Shown: positions 35,684 to 45,183, numbered from the stretch's first letter. The stretch is DNA of 62,012 bases from Natronomonas sp. CBA1123 (GCF_009741925.1 NZ_WPCC01000017.1:1-62012); one strand, 5' to 3'. Translations and numbers: made by a program. Notes: generated by a model not told the origin, from the letters alone.

Positions 35684-37504
35684 ATGGTCAGCGTCGACGC
35701 CCTCGTCGTCTTCGGGCTGATAGCGGTCGCACTCGCCTTCTTCGTCACCGAGACGCTTCCGACCGACATCACCGCCATCGGCGTCCTCGTCTCGTTGGTC
35801 GTTCTCGAACCGTACACGGGCGTCGACACGGTCGCCGCACTGCAGGGATTCGCCAGTCCCGCGACGATAACCATCGTCGCGATGTACGTCCTCAGTGCCG
35901 GCGTCGAGAAGACGGGGCTCGTCGACCGCCTCGGTCTCGCGTTGGGACGGCTCACCGGCGGCGACGAACGACAGTTGCTCGGTGCGACCATCGGCACGAC
36001 CGGCCTCACCGCCGGGTTCATCAACAACACGCCCGTGGTCGCGGTGTTCATCCCGATGATATCGGGACTGGCCGAGCGCGCGGGCGTCTCGCCGTCGAAG
36101 TTGCTGTTGCCGCTGTCGTACGCCGCGATGTTGGGCGGGACGTTGACGCTCGTCGGGACCGCGACGAACCTGCTGGCCAGCGACGTGGCCAGACGGCGCC
36201 TCGGTGAGCCGCTTTCGATGTTCGAGTTCACGCCCGTCGGCATCATCGTCTTCCTCGTCGGCGCGGCATACCTGCTGACCGTCGGCTACCGCCTGACGCC
36301 CGCACGGATACCCGTCAGCGGCGACCTCACGGAAACGTACGACCTCGAAGACCACCTCTCGCGGCTCCGAGTGCGGGCGGCGTCGCCGCTGGTCGGCCAA
36401 CCGGTCACCGAGGCGTTCGCCGACGCCGAGGCAGACGTGACCGCCGTCCAGCTGATTCGGGACGACGAAACCGCGAGCGACAACCGGACCATCGAAGCCG
36501 ACGACGAACTCGTCGTCCGGGGGACGCTGCAGGCGACCAACGCCGTCGCCGAGCGCCTCGACCTCCGGCAACTCCACCGCGAGACAGTGACCAGCGCGGA
36601 CCTCTCGGCGTCGACGGAAGCGATTATCGCCGAACTGGTCGTCCCTGCCGAGGCCCGCGCTCGCGGGAAATCCGTCGCGGAACTCCAGTTGGGCGACCGC
36701 TACGCCGCGACGGTGCTGGCAGTCCGTCGCGGAAGCGAGACGTTCCGGTCGGGACTCGACGAGGTGACGCTGTCGGCCGGCGACACCCTCTTCGTCCGGA
36801 CGACCGAGGCGGGACTCGAACACCTCGAAGACGCCGAGGGATTGCTCGCGACCGACGTCGACGACGCCGAACCGGGGACGAAACCGCTGAAAACCCCGCC
36901 GCTGTCCCCGAAGACACCCATCGTCGTGGCGACGCTGGCCGCCGTCGTCGCCGTCGCCGCGCTCGGCTACTACCCAATCGTCATCACGGCACTGGCGGGC
37001 ATCGTCGCGTTGGTCGCGACGGGGTGTCTCCGGCCCTCGGAGGCCTACGACGCCGTCTCCTGGAACGTCGTGTTCCTGTTGGCGGGCGTCATCCCGCTGG
37101 GGGCGGCGCTGCGGAACACCGGCGGCGATGCACTCGTCGCCAGCGCCATCGTCGAGAGCGCGACGCTACTGCCGCTCTTCGCCGTCGTGGTCGTCGTCTA
37201 CCTGCTGACGGGGCTGTTGGCGAACCTCATCACGCCGGTGGCGAGCATCGTCCTGTTGTTGCCCGTCGCCGTCGACGCCGCCGCCCGCATCGGTGCGAGT
37301 CGCTACGCCTTCCTGCTCGCGACGATGTTCGCCGCCTCGACGGCCTTCATGACGCCCGTCGGCTACCAGACGAACCTGATGGTGTACGGCCCCGGCGGCT
37401 ACCGCTTCACCGACTTCCTTCGGGTGGGCGCGCCGCTGCAGTTGTTGTTGTCGGTCGTCACCGCCGCTGCCATCGCGGTCGTCTTCGGCCTCCGGCCGGC
37501 CTGA
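35684..37504 (+). CDS. SLC13/DASS-type permease with two TrkA-C domains
   Basis: The 606-residue protein has an N-terminal half of about five to six helices (TAIGVLVSLVVLEPYTGVD; GFASPATITIVAMYVLSAGVEKTG; TGLTAGFINNTPVVAVFIPM; LPLSYAAMLGGTLTLVGTATNLL), a cytoplasmic middle with two RCK_C/TrkA-C domains (~residues 220-390) and a C-terminal membrane half ending with TMFAASTAFMTPVGYQTNLMVYGPGGY. This layout is that of the CitT/ArsB superfamily anion permeases; sulfate, phosphate-like or dicarboxylate substrates are possible. The TrkA-C domains suggest ligand control. Confidence 0.9.
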   Translation: MVSVDALVVFGLIAVALAFFVTETLPTDITAIGVLVSLVVLEPYTGVDTVAALQGFASPATITIVAMYVLSAGVEKTGLVDRLGLALGRLTGGDERQLLGATIGTTGLTAGFINNTPVVAVFIPMISGLAERAGVSPSKLLLPLSYAAMLGGTLTLVGTATNLLASDVARRRLGEPLSMFEFTPVGIIVFLVGAAYLLTVGYRLTPARIPVSGDLTETYDLEDHLSRLRVRAASPLVGQPVTEAFADAEADVTAVQLIRDDETASDNRTIEADDELVVRGTLQATNAVAERLDLRQLHRETVTSADLSASTEAIIAELVVPAEARARGKSVAELQLGDRYAATVLAVRRGSETFRSGLDEVTLSAGDTLFVRTTEAGLEHLEDAEGLLATDVDDAEPGTKPLKTPPLSPKTPIVVATLAAVVAVAALGYYPIVITALAGIVALVATGCLRPSEAYDAVSWNVVFLLAGVIPLGAALRNTGGDALVASAIVESATLLPLFAVVVVVYLLTGLLANLITPVASIVLLLPVAVDAAARIGASRYAFLLATMFAASTAFMTPVGYQTNLMVYGPGGYRFTDFLRVGAPLQLLLSVVTAAAIAVVFGLRPA

Positions 37505-37552
37505 CGCGACCGGACCCGACGGTTCAAATCGGATGCCGCGGCCACGGCGCCC

Positions 37553-38086
37553 ATGGGCCACCGAACGCTCGTCGCCTACGACCGCGACGGCTACGACCTC
37601 CACGAGGCACACTGGGGTGCCGACCCCGAGCGAATCACCCCGGAGACACCCTTCGGCGGGCCGCCAGACGACGACTGGGCGCAGGCCGCCGCGACGGACC
37701 TCATCGACCCCGGCCGAATCGAAGGCGGGGAGTTGACCGAACGCCGTCGGACCGCAATCGACTCCGACCCAATCGCGACGGGCCTGTCCTTTGCGAACGT
37801 GTGTGACCGCATCGACCCGGTCGAACACGAGGCGCTGTACGTCGTATCGAGCGATTTCTCGGTTCGAACCTACCTCGTCTTCGCGCTCCGACGGCCGGAC
37901 GACGAGGGGTGTCGGACGAGCGCCGCCCTCGTCGGCTACGACGGCGAGAGCGACGCCACCTACCTCCGCGGGTGGCTCGCCGGCGCCCGCGCGCTCCGGG
38001 ATGTCGACACGGTCGTGGGCGCGCTCCGGTGGCTCGACCCCGAGCGCGGGACGGTGGTGTATCTCGACGACGAGCGCGGCGTTTAA
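37553..38086 (+). CDS. DUF6735-like haloarchaeal protein
   Basis: This is a 177-residue soluble protein starting MGHRTLVAYDRDGYDLHEAHWGA, with an Asp/Pro-rich middle and a C-terminal half FSVRTYLVFALRRPDD, then YLRGWLAGARALRDV and GTVVYLDDE. The opening is characteristic of a haloarchaea-only family (DUF6735); no function is known. A TTCAAATC box about 28 nt upstream fits a leaderless promoter. It ends 25 nt before nucS, so the two may share a transcript. Confidence 0.72.
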   Translation: MGHRTLVAYDRDGYDLHEAHWGADPERITPETPFGGPPDDDWAQAAATDLIDPGRIEGGELTERRRTAIDSDPIATGLSFANVCDRIDPVEHEALYVVSSDFSVRTYLVFALRRPDDEGCRTSAALVGYDGESDATYLRGWLAGARALRDVDTVVGALRWLDPERGTVVYLDDERGV

Positions 38087-38111
38087 GCGCGAGAGGGCGC
38101 TACCCCGTGGC

Positions 38112-38873
38112 GTGAGAGACGACGAGGCCGTCGAAGCGACCCACCCGACCGACGGCGTTCGAACCCGCGTGAACCCGACGGCTTCGGAGGCCGCCGAACT
38201 CGCCAGCGACGGCGTCGACCGCGGCGCCCTCGTCACGCTGTTCGGGCGCTGTACCGTCGACTACGAGGGCCGTGCCGCCTCGGAGTTGGGGTTGGGCGAC
38301 CGTCACGTCATGCTGAAGCCCGACGGCGCCGCCTTGGTCCACACCGACGAGGGGCAACAGCCAGTCAACTGGCAACCCCCGGGGTGTGAGCACGACTGTC
38401 GAATCGACGACCAACACCTCGTCGTCGAGAGCCACCGCAGTTCGCCCGAGGAATCCCTCGTCATCCGCTTTTCGTCGGTCGCCCACGCCGCCGCCTTCGC
38501 CGCCGACGACCCCGAATCGCTCGACGTGGTCGGTACCGAGGCCGACCTCAAAGAGCGAATTCTGTCCTCGCCGGAACTGGTCGAGTCAGGGTTCAGACCG
38601 CTGGCGACCGAACGCGAGACGCCGGCCGGCGCCGTCGACATCTACGGCGAGGACCGCGACGGTCGAACCGTCGTCTTGGAGTTGAAACGGCGGCGTGTCG
38701 GCCCCGACGCGGTGGGACAACTCTCCCGCTACGTCGAGGCGCTGCAGCGGGACCTCCACGCCGACGCCGACGTTCGGGGTATCCTCGTCGCCCCCTCCGT
38801 CACCGAACGCGCCGAGGCACTGCTCGCCGAGAAGGGGTTAGAGTTCGTCTCGCTGACGCCGCAGGGCAAGTAG
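38112..38873 (+). CDS. nucS: Endonuclease NucS/EndoMS
   Basis: NucS cuts both strands at mismatches or flaps and serves non-MutS mismatch repair in many archaea and actinobacteria. The 253-residue protein has an N-terminal beta-sandwich (VTLFGRCTVDYEGRAASELGLGDRHVMLKPDGAALVH) and a C-terminal RecB-like nuclease domain with the catalytic set GAVDIYGED (Asp ~175) and VVLELKRRRVGPDAVGQL (Glu ~190, Lys ~192). Start is GTG 38112. A separate mutS gene is only 0.8 kb away. Confidence 0.93.
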   Translation: MRDDEAVEATHPTDGVRTRVNPTASEAAELASDGVDRGALVTLFGRCTVDYEGRAASELGLGDRHVMLKPDGAALVHTDEGQQPVNWQPPGCEHDCRIDDQHLVVESHRSSPEESLVIRFSSVAHAAAFAADDPESLDVVGTEADLKERILSSPELVESGFRPLATERETPAGAVDIYGEDRDGRTVVLELKRRRVGPDAVGQLSRYVEALQRDLHADADVRGILVAPSVTERAEALLAEKGLEFVSLTPQGK

Positions 38874-38927
38874 TGCGGCGATAGCTGTCACGACTGACTG
38901 CCGGGAACGGTGAGCCAAAGCGTGGAG

Positions 38928-39401
38928 TCACGGCCGAACCGGCAACGACGGGAAGTACGTCCCGTAGAACCCCGAATCGAAGGATATCAGGGCATCCGCA
39001 TCGGCCAAGGCGTGGGCACCGATAATGAAATCCGCAGCGATGTGCTGTCGCGGGGTGAGCGGTTCTCCACAGGACGCACAGGTCACGGTTCGCTCTTCGC
39101 CACACGACGGACAGGAGAGGCCGTCCGGTCGACGGTCGAGGTACTCACGGAACGCCTCACCGGCACGGAACGTCGCCTCGTGGGACGGCGCTTCGAACCG
39201 AATACTGAAATCCGAGAGGAACTCGTCGAGTGCCGTCTCGGTGTCGAAGTGACCGTCGGCCGCGAGTTCGGCGTAGACGACCGGCGTAATGACGAGCGGT
39301 CCTTCGCGGTAGGAATCCCGGAGCGCCGCCTCGCTATCGTCGGCGTAGTCGTCGTCGTACAGCAGCGCCAACAGCGCGTTCGTATCGACCCCCGTCGTCA
39401 C
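38928..39401 (-). CDS. vapC: VapC-type PIN toxin with zinc-ribbon insert
   Basis: The 157-residue PIN-domain RNase has acidic residues Asp6 (GVDTNAL), Glu45 (VVYAELAAD), Asp124 (AADFIIGAHA) and Asp142 (SFDSGFY). Between the second and third acidic sites is a CPSC ... CASC insert (C97, C100, C108, C111) that looks like a small zinc ribbon. The GTG start overlaps the TGA of the antitoxin gene, so it is translated together with it. As in other VapBC pairs it probably cleaves a tRNA or rRNA when freed from the antitoxin. Confidence 0.9.
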   Translation of the reverse strand: MTTGVDTNALLALLYDDDYADDSEAALRDSYREGPLVITPVVYAELAADGHFDTETALDEFLSDFSIRFEAPSHEATFRAGEAFREYLDRRPDGLSCPSCGEERTVTCASCGEPLTPRQHIAADFIIGAHALADADALISFDSGFYGTYFPSLPVRP

Positions 39402-39664
39402 GGCTCGGCCGCCCCCTCGTCGTCGCTACCCCGCGGGAACTCACCACGAAGTCGACGCATTCGCTCGGGCATCGTTCCACCTTCGGCGCTCCCGCGGTGT
39501 TTCTCGAAGGGGTCATCACCCTCCGCCGTCGTCGGGGCCTCCTTTCGAATCTCGTAGCCGGACCCGGTATCGACGAACGACACCTCATCGCCCGGCTCGA
39601 TGCCGAGTTCCTCGCGTATCGGCTTCGGTATCGTCACCTGTCCCTTCGTCGTGACCCGGGGCAT
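39398..39664 (-). CDS. vapB: AbrB/MazE-type antitoxin (VapB-like)
   Basis: The 88-residue protein has an N-terminal swapped-hairpin DNA-binding domain MPRVTTKGQVTIPKPIREELGI, then GDEVSFVDTGSGYEIRK, and an acidic disordered tail that would wrap the toxin. The ATG at 39664 lies behind a perfect inverted repeat that covers its TATA box, as expected for self-repression. The toxin gene overlaps its stop. Confidence 0.92.
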   Translation of the reverse strand: MPRVTTKGQVTIPKPIREELGIEPGDEVSFVDTGSGYEIRKEAPTTAEGDDPFEKHRGSAEGGTMPERMRRLRGEFPRGSDDEGAAEP

Positions 39665-39679
39665 AGTACGATTTTTAGA

Positions 39680-39700
39680 GTAATACTAAATAAGTATTAC
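39680..39700. promoter_or_regulatory. vapBC operator/promoter palindrome
   Basis: GTAATACT and AGTATTAC form a perfect 8-bp dyad with a 5-base AT spacer, between the mutS stop (39703) and the antitoxin start (39664). On the minus strand the centre reads CTTATTTAG, a TATA-like box about 27 nt before the ATG. A repressor bound here would block TBP; AbrB-like antitoxins usually bind such sites. Confidence 0.7.
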
Positions 39701-39702
39701 CT

Positions 39703-42390
39703 TCACTCCACCCGCTTCTGCAACCGCGACAGCAGGTTGAGCGCCTCCAGCGGCGTCGTATCCGCGAGGTCGACCGCCCGGAGTTCCGCCAGGAGCTCTT
39801 CGGGGAGTTCGCCGCCGTCGGTCGAGGCGTCTGCGGTGGGGGGCGTTCGACCCGAAACGGGGGTGTCTTCCGGCTCGGCGACGGCCCCCGTTTCCTCGGC
39901 CAACAGCGCCGCGGCTCGCTCGACGACGGGGTCGGGGACGCCCGCGGTTTCGGCGACCTCGACGCCGTAGGAGGCCGTCGCCGCACCCGCACGGAGGTCG
40001 TGTTCGAAGGCGACGCCGTCGGGCGTCCGGTCGGCCGAGAAGTGGTAGTTGCGCGCCCGCGACAACTCGGCGGCAACCTCGGTCAGTTCGTGGTGATGCG
40101 TCGCAAACAGGGTGTAGGCACCCACCTCGTCGTGGAGGTACTCTGTGGCTGCCTGGGCGATAGCGTAGCCGTCGGTCGTCGAGGTGCCGCGGCCCACCTC
40201 ATCGAGGACGACCAGCGAATCCTCGCTGGCCTCCTCGAGGATGGCGGCCAACTCCGTCATCTCGACCATGAACGTCGAGCGGCCACCGGCGATGTCGTCG
40301 GAGGCCCCGACGCGGGTGAACACCCGGTCGACGATGGGCACCTCGGCGCTGCGAGCGGGGACGAAACTGCCGACCTGTGCCAACACACAGAGGAGCGCCA
40401 CCTGCCGCATGTACGTCGATTTGCCCGACATGTTCGGCCCGGTGATGACGGCCATCGGCCGCTCTCGGGGCAGTTCGGTCGGATTGGGGACGAACGCCTC
40501 CTCGGTGCGCTCGACGACGGGGTGGCGGCCGCCGTCGACGAAGACGCCGTCGGCGCCGACCGTCGGCCGCGAGTAGTCGTACTGGGCGGCGACCGTCGAC
40601 AGCGAACACAGCGCGTCGAGTTCCGCGACGGCGCTGGCGGTCTCCTGTATCCGTTCGGTCGCCTCGGCCACCTCGCTGCGAACCTCCCGAAAGAGGTCGT
40701 ACTCGCGTTCGTCGGCGCGGGCCTCGGCGTGGACGATTTCGTCCTCCCGCTGTTTCAACTCGGGCGTGACGAACCGCTCGGAGTTCTTCAGCGTCTGTCG
40801 GCGCTGGTAGTCGTCGGGCACGCTATCGAGGTTCGGGTTCGTCACCTCGATGTAGTAGCCGTGAACGGAGTTGTGCCCGACGCTGAGCGAGTCGATGCCC
40901 GTCCGCTCGCGCTCGTCGGCCTCGAGGTCGTCTATCCACGCCTTCCCCTCGCGTTCGGTCGCCCGGAGGTCGTCCAACGTCTCGTCGTACCCCTCGCGGA
41001 TGACGCCGCCCTCGGTGATTTCGATGGGCGGCGACTCCGCGATGGCGCGGTCGACGAGGTCCCGAACGTCGGGGCAGTCGTCGAGACGCGCCTCGATATC
41101 GGCGAGTTTCGCGCTGTCGGCGGTCGCCTCGGCGATACACTCCCGGAGGTCGGGCACGACCGACAGCGTCGCCTCCAGGGCCCGCAAATCTCGGGCGTCC
41201 GCCCGACCGCGAGAGACACGGGCGACCAGTCGTTCGAGGTCGTAGGTCTCGGCGAGCAACTCGCTTGCGCGCTCTCGCTCGCCGACGCGGGAGAGGAGCG
41301 CCTCGACGCCGTCGAGGCGGTCGTCGATGCGGTCTTCGTCCAACAGCGGCCGACGGAGCCAATCGCGGAGTTTCCGGCCGCCCAGCGCGCTCGCGGTCTC
41401 GTCGAGGGTCTCCACGAGCGCCGACCCCTCCAGTCCGTGGACGTGCCTCGGTTCGAACACCTCCAGCGAGCGCAGCGCCACCGCGTCCAACAGCATGTAC
41501 TCCCGTGGGTCGTAGCGCGTGAGGTGGTTGATGTAGTCGAGTTCCTCGAGGTCGCCGTCGGTACTCACGCCGCGGGCGTACTCGGCGTAGGCCAACAGCG
41601 CCCCGCAGGCCCGAACTTCCGCCTCGGAGGCCAGCGACGTCGACCCGAAGTACGACTCGACTTTCTCGCGGGCGGTGGCGGGGTCGAACGCCGAGCGCTC
41701 GTAGGGCGTCACCATACACCCCGAGTCGAAGGGGTCGGTCGGCGCCTCGGGGCCGACGACAGCTTCGGCGGGGTCGAACCGCTCGAGTTCGTCCTCGACG
41801 GCCTCAAGACGGTCGAGCTGTGTCGCGAAGAAATCGCCCGTCGACACGTCGAGTAGGGCGAGACCGTACCCCTCGGTCAGGCAGGCGACGAAGTTGTTGT
41901 CGGCGTCGGCGAGCAGTTCGGTTTCCGTCAGCGTTCCCGGCGTCACCACCCGGGTCACGGCGCGGTCGACCAGCCCCGAGGTCTCCTCGGGTTCCTGGAC
42001 CTGGTCGGCGACGGCGACGCGGTAGCCGGCCTCCAGCAGCGTCTCGATGTAGGACTCCGCCGAATCGATGGGGATGCCGGCCATCGGGTAGGTACCCGTC
42101 GAGTCCTCGCGTTGGGTGAGCGTGATTTCGAGGATGCGGGCGGTCGCCTCGGCGGCCTCACAGAACGTCTCGTAGAAGTCCCCGACCTGAAAGAGCACGA
42201 GCGCGTCGTCGTAGCGCTCACACAGCTCGAAGTACTGCGACAGCATCGGCGTCAACTCCTCGGCCTTCTCGGCCATCGCGGGCGGCGGCCCCAGCGCCTC
42301 GTCCATGTAGCGGGCAAGCGCCTCGTCGGTCAAATACTCACCGACCTCCGGGGCGACCGACGGCCCCGAGGCGGGCCGAAGGGCGGGCAA
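39703..42390 (-). CDS. mutS: DNA mismatch repair protein MutS
   Basis: MutS finds mismatches and starts repair with MutL. The 895-residue protein has all domains: mismatch-binding domain I with [25 protein letters not shown] (Phe-X-Glu type GDFYE), the connector, lever and clamp, and the ATPase with [13 protein letters not shown] (Walker A), [15 protein letters not shown] (Walker B) and [14 protein letters not shown] 42390 is taken as the start because a TATA-like TATTTAC lies about 28 nt upstream on that strand and sequence resembling the family begins soon after; a later ATG is possible. mutL is not in the window. Confidence 0.95.
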   Translation of the reverse strand: MPALRPASGPSVAPEVGEYLTDEALARYMDEALGPPPAMAEKAEELTPMLSQYFELCERYDDALVLFQVGDFYETFCEAAEATARILEITLTQREDSTGTYPMAGIPIDSAESYIETLLEAGYRVAVADQVQEPEETSGLVDRAVTRVVTPGTLTETELLADADNNFVACLTEGYGLALLDVSTGDFFATQLDRLEAVEDELERFDPAEAVVGPEAPTDPFDSGCMVTPYERSAFDPATAREKVESYFGSTSLASEAEVRACGALLAYAEYARGVSTDGDLEELDYINHLTRYDPREYMLLDAVALRSLEVFEPRHVHGLEGSALVETLDETASALGGRKLRDWLRRPLLDEDRIDDRLDGVEALLSRVGERERASELLAETYDLERLVARVSRGRADARDLRALEATLSVVPDLRECIAEATADSAKLADIEARLDDCPDVRDLVDRAIAESPPIEITEGGVIREGYDETLDDLRATEREGKAWIDDLEADERERTGIDSLSVGHNSVHGYYIEVTNPNLDSVPDDYQRRQTLKNSERFVTPELKQREDEIVHAEARADEREYDLFREVRSEVAEATERIQETASAVAELDALCSLSTVAAQYDYSRPTVGADGVFVDGGRHPVVERTEEAFVPNPTELPRERPMAVITGPNMSGKSTYMRQVALLCVLAQVGSFVPARSAEVPIVDRVFTRVGASDDIAGGRSTFMVEMTELAAILEEASEDSLVVLDEVGRGTSTTDGYAIAQAATEYLHDEVGAYTLFATHHHELTEVAAELSRARNYHFSADRTPDGVAFEHDLRAGAATASYGVEVAETAGVPDPVVERAAALLAEETGAVAEPEDTPVSGRTPPTADASTDGGELPEELLAELRAVDLADTTPLEALNLLSRLQKRVE

Positions 42391-42432
42391 AAAAGCAATA
42401 CGAACGGTATGTGTAAATAGACATCACGAACC
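42391..42432. promoter_or_regulatory. Short divergent promoter region of mutS and an HTH_10 gene
   Basis: Only 42 bases separate the two divergent starts. They hold a T-run and TATTTAC on the mutS strand (about 42414-42420). The two promoters must overlap, so the genes are likely to influence each other's transcription. Confidence 0.4.
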
Positions 42433-43161
42433 ATGACAAAGAGTAGCAAAGGGCCGAAACCGACACGGGAGGACGGCAGCCCCGGACAGGCGGAGAGCGT
42501 CGTCGAGGTCGAGTTCACGCTACACGATTCGAAGTACCCGTTCGTCGGCGCCTCCGAGAGCGAGGCCTGTAGGGTCGAACTCGCCGATATGGTCCCTCGA
42601 CCCGACGGGCGGTACGCGGAGTTCTTCAACGTCGTTGGGGTCGCTCCCGACCGGATAGCCGCTCTCGGCGCCGACTACGACACCGTCGAGGTGTCCGTCC
42701 TCCGGGAGTCGGAGCGCGGCGGCCTGCTGGAGTTCCTCGTCTCCGGCGACTGTCCGGCCTTCAGCCTCGCCGAACGCGGCGCACTTCCCCGGGAGGTCGT
42801 CGGCGTCGACGGGGCGGGCCGAATCGTCGCCGAAATCCCGCCCCAGCGCGACCCGGCGGCGGTCGTCGGCGCATTTCTCGAGGAGAACCCCGACGCGGAA
42901 CTCGCCGCCAAGCGGGAGGTCGACGGCGTCACGCCGATGTTCACCCGCTCGGCGGCCCCGCAACTGCTCGAGACACACCTCACGGACAGACAGCGCGAAG
43001 TGCTTCGGGCCGCCTTCGAGGCGGGCTACTACGAGTGGCCGCGGGAGAGTACGGGCAAAGAGGTCGCCGAGGCCCTCGGAATCACGTCGGCGACGTTCTC
43101 GGAGCACATCCACGCCGCCGAGCGCCACCTCCTCACCGTCCTGCTGGATGGGGCGCGCTGA
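42433..43161 (+). CDS. HTH_10 (Bat-type) transcription regulator
   Basis: The 242-residue protein begins with a charged ~20-residue lead (KSSKGPKPTREDGSP), then a sensor-like region of the haloarchaeal Bat type (VEVEFTLHDSKYPFVGASESEACRVELADM; RESERGGLLEFLVSGDCPAFSLAERGALPR) and the C-terminal HTH_10: LTDRQREVLRAAFEAGYYEWPRESTGKEVAEALGITSATFSEHIHAAE. All parts are intact. Target genes are unknown; it is divergent from mutS with overlapping promoters. Confidence 0.9.
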   Translation: MTKSSKGPKPTREDGSPGQAESVVEVEFTLHDSKYPFVGASESEACRVELADMVPRPDGRYAEFFNVVGVAPDRIAALGADYDTVEVSVLRESERGGLLEFLVSGDCPAFSLAERGALPREVVGVDGAGRIVAEIPPQRDPAAVVGAFLEENPDAELAAKREVDGVTPMFTRSAAPQLLETHLTDRQREVLRAAFEAGYYEWPRESTGKEVAEALGITSATFSEHIHAAERHLLTVLLDGAR

Positions 43162-43211
43162 CCGCCGAAGCGGGTTTCAGAGGGGCCAGGGGTGGGGTAC
43201 CGATGGCCGTC

Positions 43212-43547
43212 TCACCGCCGGGAGACGACGGTCCGTCCGTCGGCGTAGACGGTCACGTGACACTCCTCGTACCGAAACGAGACGCTGGTCGAGGGGTATC
43301 GGCTGGCCGCTCCGGAACTCGGGTCGAAGATTCGGTCGAGCGCATCGGTGTCGATTACCTCGGCGAGCGGTCGGAGTTGTTCTACTGGCGTCTCCGTCGC
43401 TGCCGCGACGGTCACGGCGACGCTGAGAGACGGCGTCTCACCGTCCGTCCAGTTCGAGCGACTGTTGTACGTTCCCGTATCGGAGTCGTACGTCACCGCT
43501 TCGCGGAGTTCGTCGGCGTCTTCGTTGGAGTCGTTCAATTGTACCAT
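43212..43547 (-). CDS. Stand-alone HalOD1 output-domain protein
   Basis: The 111-residue protein has PSLSVAVTVAAATETPVEQLRPLAEVIDTDALDRIF, the typical HalOD1 core, and ends YEECHVTVYADGRTVVSRR. HalOD1 domains occur as output modules in haloarchaeal signalling proteins and as short single-domain proteins; what they act on is not known. The N-terminal 35 residues are acidic and probably flexible. It is convergent with the HTH_10 gene (50 nt between stops). Confidence 0.85.
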   Translation of the reverse strand: MVQLNDSNEDADELREAVTYDSDTGTYNSRSNWTDGETPSLSVAVTVAAATETPVEQLRPLAEVIDTDALDRIFDPSSGAASRYPSTSVSFRYEECHVTVYADGRTVVSRR

Positions 43548-43696
43548 GGGGTGTCACCATCGCCGCGACCGTCCAGTAGACGACGACGCCCCACGGGCTT
43601 ATTCGCTGGCCCTACACCTCAAGGGAGGTCGGAGCGGGGCGTCCACGGAGACCCGACAGCCACGAGTTATTTATCGCCGCCACGGAACGACCACGC

Positions 43697-43993
43697 ATGG
43701 CCGACGACGACGACCAGCGACCGCTCATCGACCCTAAACTGTTCGCCCCCAGCGAGTTCATCGGAGAGGACATGGACCACAACGTCGACGTGACGGGCAA
43801 CACCACCATCGACGTCGAACACGACATCGACCTCGACCTCCCGGTCCGACGCATCGAGTTGGGCGTCGTCGCCTTCGCCGTCCTGGTCGTCGGTCTCGGC
43901 ACGCAGACGGCGGTCGGTCCGACGGTGCAGGTGGCCGGCGCCCTCGGTGTCGTGTTGGTCGTCGACCTCCTCCTCCGACTGCTCGGGCGGTAA
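43697..43993 (+). CDS. Small membrane protein upstream of mgtE-like genes
   Basis: This is a 98-residue protein with a very acidic N-terminal ~50 residues (MADDDDQRPLIDPKLFAPSEF; DVEHDIDLDLPVRRI) and two C-terminal helices (LGVVAFAVLVVGLGTQTAV; TVQVAGALGVVLVVDLLLRLLG). I know no family for it. It is 54 nt before the first half-MgtE gene on the same strand and may be co-transcribed with it. Confidence 0.65.
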   Translation: MADDDDQRPLIDPKLFAPSEFIGEDMDHNVDVTGNTTIDVEHDIDLDLPVRRIELGVVAFAVLVVGLGTQTAVGPTVQVAGALGVVLVVDLLLRLLGR

Positions 43994-44047
43994 CTCGCAG
44001 GCGCCCCGAAAGTAGCTTTTATCCCCGAACCGCCACACTGCCACGGT

Positions 44048-44623
44048 ATGGACGCCCGCCGAGAGGTTTGGCGCATCTACCGAGAGTCCATCGGCATTCT
44101 CGGCGTCAGCCTCCTCGGCGGCCTCTTCGCCGGATTAGTGCTGGGTAGCGACGCGATGCGGGCCGGATTCGCCGACTTTCCGGGGTTGCTGTTGCTGTTG
44201 CCCGCGTTTCTCGCCACCCGTGGCAACGTCTACGGCGCCTTCGGCGCCCGCATCTCCTCGGGGCTCCACCAGGGGCTCATCGACCCCGAATTCGAGTTCG
44301 ACGAACGCCTGGTGAACGCCGTCGTCGCATCCTTCGTCAACGGCATCGGCGTCTCGGTGCTCATCGGCTTCCTCTCGTGGGGGATTCTCCGGGCGCTCGA
44401 ACGGGAATCCGCCCGCCTCGTGGAGTTGGTCGGCATCACCTTCATCGCCGGCGTGCTCACCTCAATCGTTCTCGTCTTCGGTCTGCTTGTTTTGGTCTTC
44501 GGGAGTTACGAATCCGGCTACGACCCCGACAACCTCATCGGCCCCATCGTGACGATGCTCGGTGACGTCTTCGGCGTCGTGTTCCTCTACGTCGCCATCG
44601 TCGTCGTTGGGGTGGTGCTGTGA
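44048..44623 (+). CDS. MgtE-type membrane domain protein, half 1
   Basis: This 191-residue membrane protein corresponds to one MgtE/SLC41 transport domain without the cytoplasmic N and CBS domains. About five helices are visible; LLLLLPAFLATRGNVYGAFGARISSGLHQGLI is the characteristic segment near the ion path, and ESGYDPDNLIGPIVTMLGDVFGVVFLY carries the Asp-rich motif and the TxxD of the family. Mg2+ or a related divalent ion is the expected substrate. Its TGA overlaps the GTG of the next gene. Confidence 0.88.
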   Translation: MDARREVWRIYRESIGILGVSLLGGLFAGLVLGSDAMRAGFADFPGLLLLLPAFLATRGNVYGAFGARISSGLHQGLIDPEFEFDERLVNAVVASFVNGIGVSVLIGFLSWGILRALERESARLVELVGITFIAGVLTSIVLVFGLLVLVFGSYESGYDPDNLIGPIVTMLGDVFGVVFLYVAIVVVGVVL

Positions 44624-45183
44624 GCGACGACCTCGGAACGTGGCGGTTCCGAACCATCGTCGCCACGATGTTTCCGATTTTAATCACGCTGTCGGTACTG
44701 GAGATGGGGTCGGGATACGTACTGGAATCGCTGGAGTCGACGTATCTCGACAACCCGACGCTGCTGATTCTCGTCCCCGTGATGATAGGGATGGGCGGCA
44801 ACCTCGGCGCGATTCTCTCCTCGCGGCTCTCGACCCGACTCCACCTCGGGACCCTGGAGTTCTCCCCGCGAGACGAGCAGTTGTGGACGAGCATCGCCGC
44901 CATCATGCTGTTGGCGGTGACGGTGTTCAGCGCCCTCGGCGTCGCGGCGTGGGGACTCGGCCGACTCGTCGCCGAGCCGATGGCGCTGGCCGACCTGCTC
45001 GTCATCTCGGTCGGGAGCGGGATGCTGTTGGCCATCTTCGCGGTCGTCCTCTCGGTCGCCGCGACGTACGTGTCCTACCAGCAGGGACTGGACCCCGACG
45101 ACACGACGATTCCGGTCGTCACGAACGTCTGTGACATCCTCGGCGTGGTCGTCCTCTCGGCGGTCGCCATCGCGGTGCTGTAA
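44620..45183 (+). CDS. MgtE-type membrane domain protein, half 2
   Basis: This 187-residue second MgtE-like half has LLILVPVMIGMGGNLGAILSSRLSTRLHLGTL and QGLDPDDTTIPVVTNVCDILGVVVLSAVAI, the same two signature segments as half 1. GTG 44620 overlaps the upstream stop (GTGA), so the two subunits are made together and probably pair as a dimer in the membrane, in place of the homodimer of full-length MgtE. No regulatory CBS domain is present in either. Confidence 0.9.
   Translation: MSDDLGTWRFRTIVATMFPILITLSVLEMGSGYVLESLESTYLDNPTLLILVPVMIGMGGNLGAILSSRLSTRLHLGTLEFSPRDEQLWTSIAAIMLLAVTVFSALGVAAWGLGRLVAEPMALADLLVISVGSGMLLAIFAVVLSVAATYVSYQQGLDPDDTTIPVVTNVCDILGVVVLSAVAIAVL

Noticed and set aside
37519-37530. 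GGTTCAAATC resembling a tRNA T-loop
   Set aside because: No pairing stems or tRNA body around it. It sits about 28 nt before the start at 37553 and is better explained as a TATA-type promoter element.
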